From the NCBI GenBank assembly GCA_945872035.1, contig CAMBYA010000078.1, positions 1 to 8,916 of the forward strand: DNA of 8,916 bases, written 5' to 3'. Position 1 is the first letter of the stretch, and each line of letters starts with the position of its first letter. Below are positions 6,182-8,916 of the stretch, in pieces. The position numbers and the translations under genes are program-made. Below the pieces are notes generated by a model. That model worked only from the letters and a program-made list of their open reading frames with translations. It did not search any database and was not told where the DNA came from. The stretch comes from Rhizobium sp. Q54 (lineage in GTDB: Bacteria; Pseudomonadota; Alphaproteobacteria; SMXS01).

Positions 6182-8916
6182 TCAGAGCGCCGGCGAAACT
6201 TCCGCGTGTGGATCAAGCAACTGGTCGGGTAACGTCATCAGCGACGGACCGTCGGTCCACAGCAAGGCGCAGCGCACCGGCCGGTCCGGATAGATGCGGC
6301 GCAGCAGGCCGCGGTAGGCGGCCATCTGCCGCAGGTAGAGCGGCGGCACATCCTCGGCGCGCAGCGGCGGCGGGCGGTTGGTCTTGTAGTCGACGATGAC
6401 GACCTCGGAATCGCTGACCGCCAGCCGGTCGATCTGGCCGCTGATGGCGACGGTTCCGAGCAGGCCGGTGACCGGCACCTCGGCGGCGCTGCCGGGGTCG
6501 AACAGGGCGGCGCAATCCGGGTCGTCGAGGATGGTCATCACCTCGTCGGTCCAGCGCAGCACCGCGGTCTCGGGCAGGCCGTGGCCGGGCTGGCGCAGGA
6601 AGCGCAGCGCGGCGTCGCGCCGCTTCTCCGGCGCCATGTCGGGCAGCCATTGCAGCAGCCGGTGCAGCAGGGTGCCGCGCAGGAAGCGCTCCCGGTCGGT
6701 CGCCTCCATCGGGCTGCGCACCGGCATCTCGGGCAGCGACGGCCGCGACGGCGCCAGCGGCCGGACCGGCGCGGGCTCGGGCGGCGGCGGCGAGGTCAGC
6801 CATGCCGGTTCGTCGGCCGTCGTCGTGGTGCCCGCCGGCGGCCTCTCCGCGACGACCGTGTCGCCTCCCGTGCGGATGCGCTGTACGCCCATGACCGCCT
6901 CGTTCCGAAGGTCGCCGAAATCCGGAATCTCGATCGCTTCTGCGTCCAGGCGCTGGAACGCGGCCGCGACCAGGTCGTACCAGCAATTCCGGGGCCGCCT
7001 GCTCGACCCCTCATAGCCGCAGATGTACAGCCGATCGGCGGCGCGGGTCAGCGCAACGTAAAGCTGCCGGTTGTATTCCTCCGCCTGCTTGCGGCGGCCC
7101 GCCTCCCGCGCCTGGGCGATGGCGCCGACGGCGTTCTCCACCTTCACCGGCCAGGCCAGGACGGGATGGGGCTCGCCGTCGTCCAGCCAGTAGAGCGCGG
7201 TCCTGTCCTGGGGAATGGTGCAGGTGTCCGGCAGGAAAACGATAGGCGCCTGCAGCCCCTTGGCGCCATGCACGGTCATCACGCGCACCTGCCCCTTTCC
7301 CTGCTCGAGTTCGCGCTTCACCTGGGTGTCGGCCGCGCCGATCCAGTGGACGAAGCCCTGCATGGACGGCGGATGCGTCCTGTCATAGTCGAGCGCCAGT
7401 GAGAGGAATTCCTCCATCGGGTCGAGCGCGTCGGGTCCCAGCCGTTGCAGAATGGCCCGCCGGCCGCCGGTATCGAGCACCTCCGCATAGAATTCATAGG
7501 GCGCCGCCCGTTCGGCCAGCTCCAGGCATCGGCAGAGGAAGCTCCGCGCCGCGGTGAAGGCGGCTTCGCCCACGTGGTCGGCGAGTGATCGCCACAGGGT
7601 GCCGCCGCGTCCATAGGCCAGGCGGAACAGGTCGTCCTCGGAAATCCCCACCAGCGGCGACTTCAGCACCACGGCCAGGTTGAGATCGTCTTCGGGCATC
7701 AGCACGAATTGCCCGAGCGCCAGCAGGTCCATGACGGCAAGCTGCTCGGTCAGCACCATGCGGTCCATGCCGGCGACCGGTACGTGGGCGGCCTTGAGCT
7801 CGCGCACCATGGCGTTGAAGAAGCTGGTGCGCCGCCGGACGAGGATCAGTACGTCATCGGGCCGGATCGGCCGGCCACGCGCCTCGAGCTGGGCTCCCGA
7901 GTCAAGCCAGTGACGGACCTGGCGGGCGATGCGCCGCGCGAGGCGCGTCTCGGCGGGCTCGAGCGTCCGGCGCCGGGTGGGCGGCTCCCAGTTGCCGGGG
8001 ACATCGGAAGCGGGCGGCGCGTCCACCGGCCACAGCTCAACCTCGCCGGCCTGCCCGACCCGGCTGGCCACGTGCCGGATGGGGCCGGCGGGCGGATCGC
8101 CGGGAATATCGAACGCAAGGCCGCTGTTGGCCAGGGGATCGGCGAACACTTCGTCGACCAGATCGAGCACCGTCTGGGTCGAGCGGAACGACACGTTGAG
8201 ATCCTGGTCGAGGAAACGCTTGTCGATCAGCTTTGCCCGTTCCCGGAACAGCTTGCGCATGTGCTCGAACTCGGCCGGTTCGGCGCCCTGGAAGCTGTAG
8301 ATGGACTGCTTGATGTCGCCCACCGCGAACATCGTGCGGTCATTGTCGCGCGCGCCCATGCCGGTGAAGAATTCAGCCGCCAGCGCTTCGATGATCGCCC
8401 ACTGGTCGGGATTGGTGTCCTGCGCTTCGTCGACGAGGATGTGATCGAGGCCTTCATCCAGCTTGTAGAGCACCCAGGCGGCACCCTCCGTCACCAGCCG
8501 CCTGGCCTTGGCGATCAGGTCGTCGTAATCCATGACCGCACGGTCGGCCTTCAGCTCCGCATAGGTCAGGCTGATGGCCCGGCCCAGCGCCGCCAGTGCG
8601 GTGCTGGCGGCCGCCGCGCGCACCGCCTTGAGCCGCGTGATGACCGCCATCAGCCTTTCCGCCTCTCGCCCCAGCACGTCGAGGCAGTCGGGTTGAGCCT
8701 TCACGACCTTCTGAGTGGCGAGGGTGGCCAACACCTTGTCGCGCTTGGCGGTCACAAAAGCGCCTGCATATGCCACGAACGCTGCGGGTCGCGCCTCCTC
8801 GGCCAGCGACAGCCAGTGGGCGATGGTCGCGCCGCGCTGCTGATCGGTTGGCGATCCGTTGGCAAGCGCTGTACAGATGCGCTTCAGGTCGCCATTTGCA
8901 AAAGTCCCGTCGCGGC
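6182..8916 (-). CDS. addA: Double-strand break repair helicase-nuclease AddA, lacking its N-terminal part (gene runs off the right edge)
   Basis: AddA is the UvrD-like helicase plus nuclease subunit of AddAB, which resects double-strand breaks for RecA loading, the counterpart of RecBCD. About 910 residues are visible of a protein usually near 1150. The frame stays open to the window edge, so the GTG at 8776 is only an internal codon. The Walker A motif lies outside. Visible helicase motifs are DEAQDT (8414-8431), GDIKQSIYSFQGA, VSFRST, TVHGAKGL (7253-7276) and LYVALTRAADRLY. The C-terminal RecB-type nuclease has LHRLLQWLP, the GQIDRL strand, the catalytic DYKT motif (6380-6391) and the later QMAAY segment. 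All key nuclease residues appear intact. AddB is expected just upstream, beyond the window. The gene ends 74 bases before trxA, with no clear terminator. Confidence 0.96.
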   Translation of the reverse strand, partial: RDGTFANGDLKRICTALANGSPTDQQRGATIAHWLSLAEEARPAAFVAYAGAFVTAKRDKVLATLATQKVVKAQPDCLDVLGREAERLMAVITRLKAVRAAAASTALAALGRAISLTYAELKADRAVMDYDDLIAKARRLVTEGAAWVLYKLDEGLDHILVDEAQDTNPDQWAIIEALAAEFFTGMGARDNDRTMFAVGDIKQSIYSFQGAEPAEFEHMRKLFRERAKLIDKRFLDQDLNVSFRSTQTVLDLVDEVFADPLANSGLAFDIPGDPPAGPIRHVASRVGQAGEVELWPVDAPPASDVPGNWEPPTRRRTLEPAETRLARRIARQVRHWLDSGAQLEARGRPIRPDDVLILVRRRTSFFNAMVRELKAAHVPVAGMDRMVLTEQLAVMDLLALGQFVLMPEDDLNLAVVLKSPLVGISEDDLFRLAYGRGGTLWRSLADHVGEAAFTAARSFLCRCLELAERAAPYEFYAEVLDTGGRRAILQRLGPDALDPMEEFLSLALDYDRTHPPSMQGFVHWIGAADTQVKRELEQGKGQVRVMTVHGAKGLQAPIVFLPDTCTIPQDRTALYWLDDGEPHPVLAWPVKVENAVGAIAQAREAGRRKQAEEYNRQLYVALTRAADRLYICGYEGSSRRPRNCWYDLVAAAFQRLDAEAIEIPDFGDLRNEAVMGVQRIRTGGDTVVAERPPAGTTTTADEPAWLTSPPPPEPAPVRPLAPSRPSLPEMPVRSPMEATDRERFLRGTLLHRLLQWLPDMAPEKRRDAALRFLRQPGHGLPETAVLRWTDEVMTILDDPDCAALFDPGSAAEVPVTGLLGTVAISGQIDRLAVSDSEVVIVDYKTNRPPPLRAEDVPPLYLRQMAAYRGLLRRIYPDRPVRCALLWTDGPSLMTLPDQLLDPHAEVSPAL

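Noticed and set aside
8774..8776. GTG at 8776 as the addA start.
   Set aside because: The frame continues open to the window edge with plausible coding sequence, and the helicase Walker A motif is still missing, so the gene must begin further right.

Overview
The window is high-GC, densely packed chromosomal DNA from an alphaproteobacterium. The best evidence for this is the gene order trpB-trpA-accD-folC followed by an oppositely oriented trxA-addA pair, together with an AddA helicase-nuclease of the alphaproteobacterial kind. I cannot name the order or genus from the sequence alone. Both edges cut genes: trpB lacks its N-terminal part at the left edge, and addA lacks its N-terminal part at the right edge.

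Left half, + strand (1-3711): the end of trpB, then trpA, accD and folC form one tight operon. It joins the last steps of tryptophan synthesis, the carboxyltransferase beta subunit of acetyl-CoA carboxylase, and folate synthesis/polyglutamylation. Each of the three junctions is a 4-nt TTGA overlap, in which the downstream gene starts on TTG and the upstream gene stops on the overlapping TGA. This suggests translational coupling along the whole operon.

Middle (3712-5310): a 104-bp composite palindromic repeat of a type dispersed in proteobacterial genomes fills most of the 131-bp gap between the convergent folC and a minus-strand Rieske non-heme iron oxygenase gene. The Rieske gene has a clear Shine-Dalgarno sequence and a 14-bp perfect dyad in its upstream region that looks like a repressor operator.

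Right half, - strand (5311-8916): a small Nudix hydrolase gene, a thioredoxin gene (trxA) with its own promoter and a textbook intrinsic terminator, and addA, which encodes the helicase-nuclease subunit of the AddAB double-strand-break repair enzyme. All minus-strand genes are transcribed leftward in the order addA, trxA, Nudix, Rieske. The Rieske and Nudix genes lie where folC and trxA would usually be direct convergent neighbours, so they look like a lineage-specific insertion into a conserved housekeeping region.

I found no strong candidate for an undescribed multi-gene system. The items most worth a second look are the run of TTGA junctions, the inserted orphan Rieske oxygenase with its dyad operator, and the composite repeat. 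No RNA genes, CRISPR arrays, transposase genes or origins were seen. No gap between genes exceeds 131 bp.
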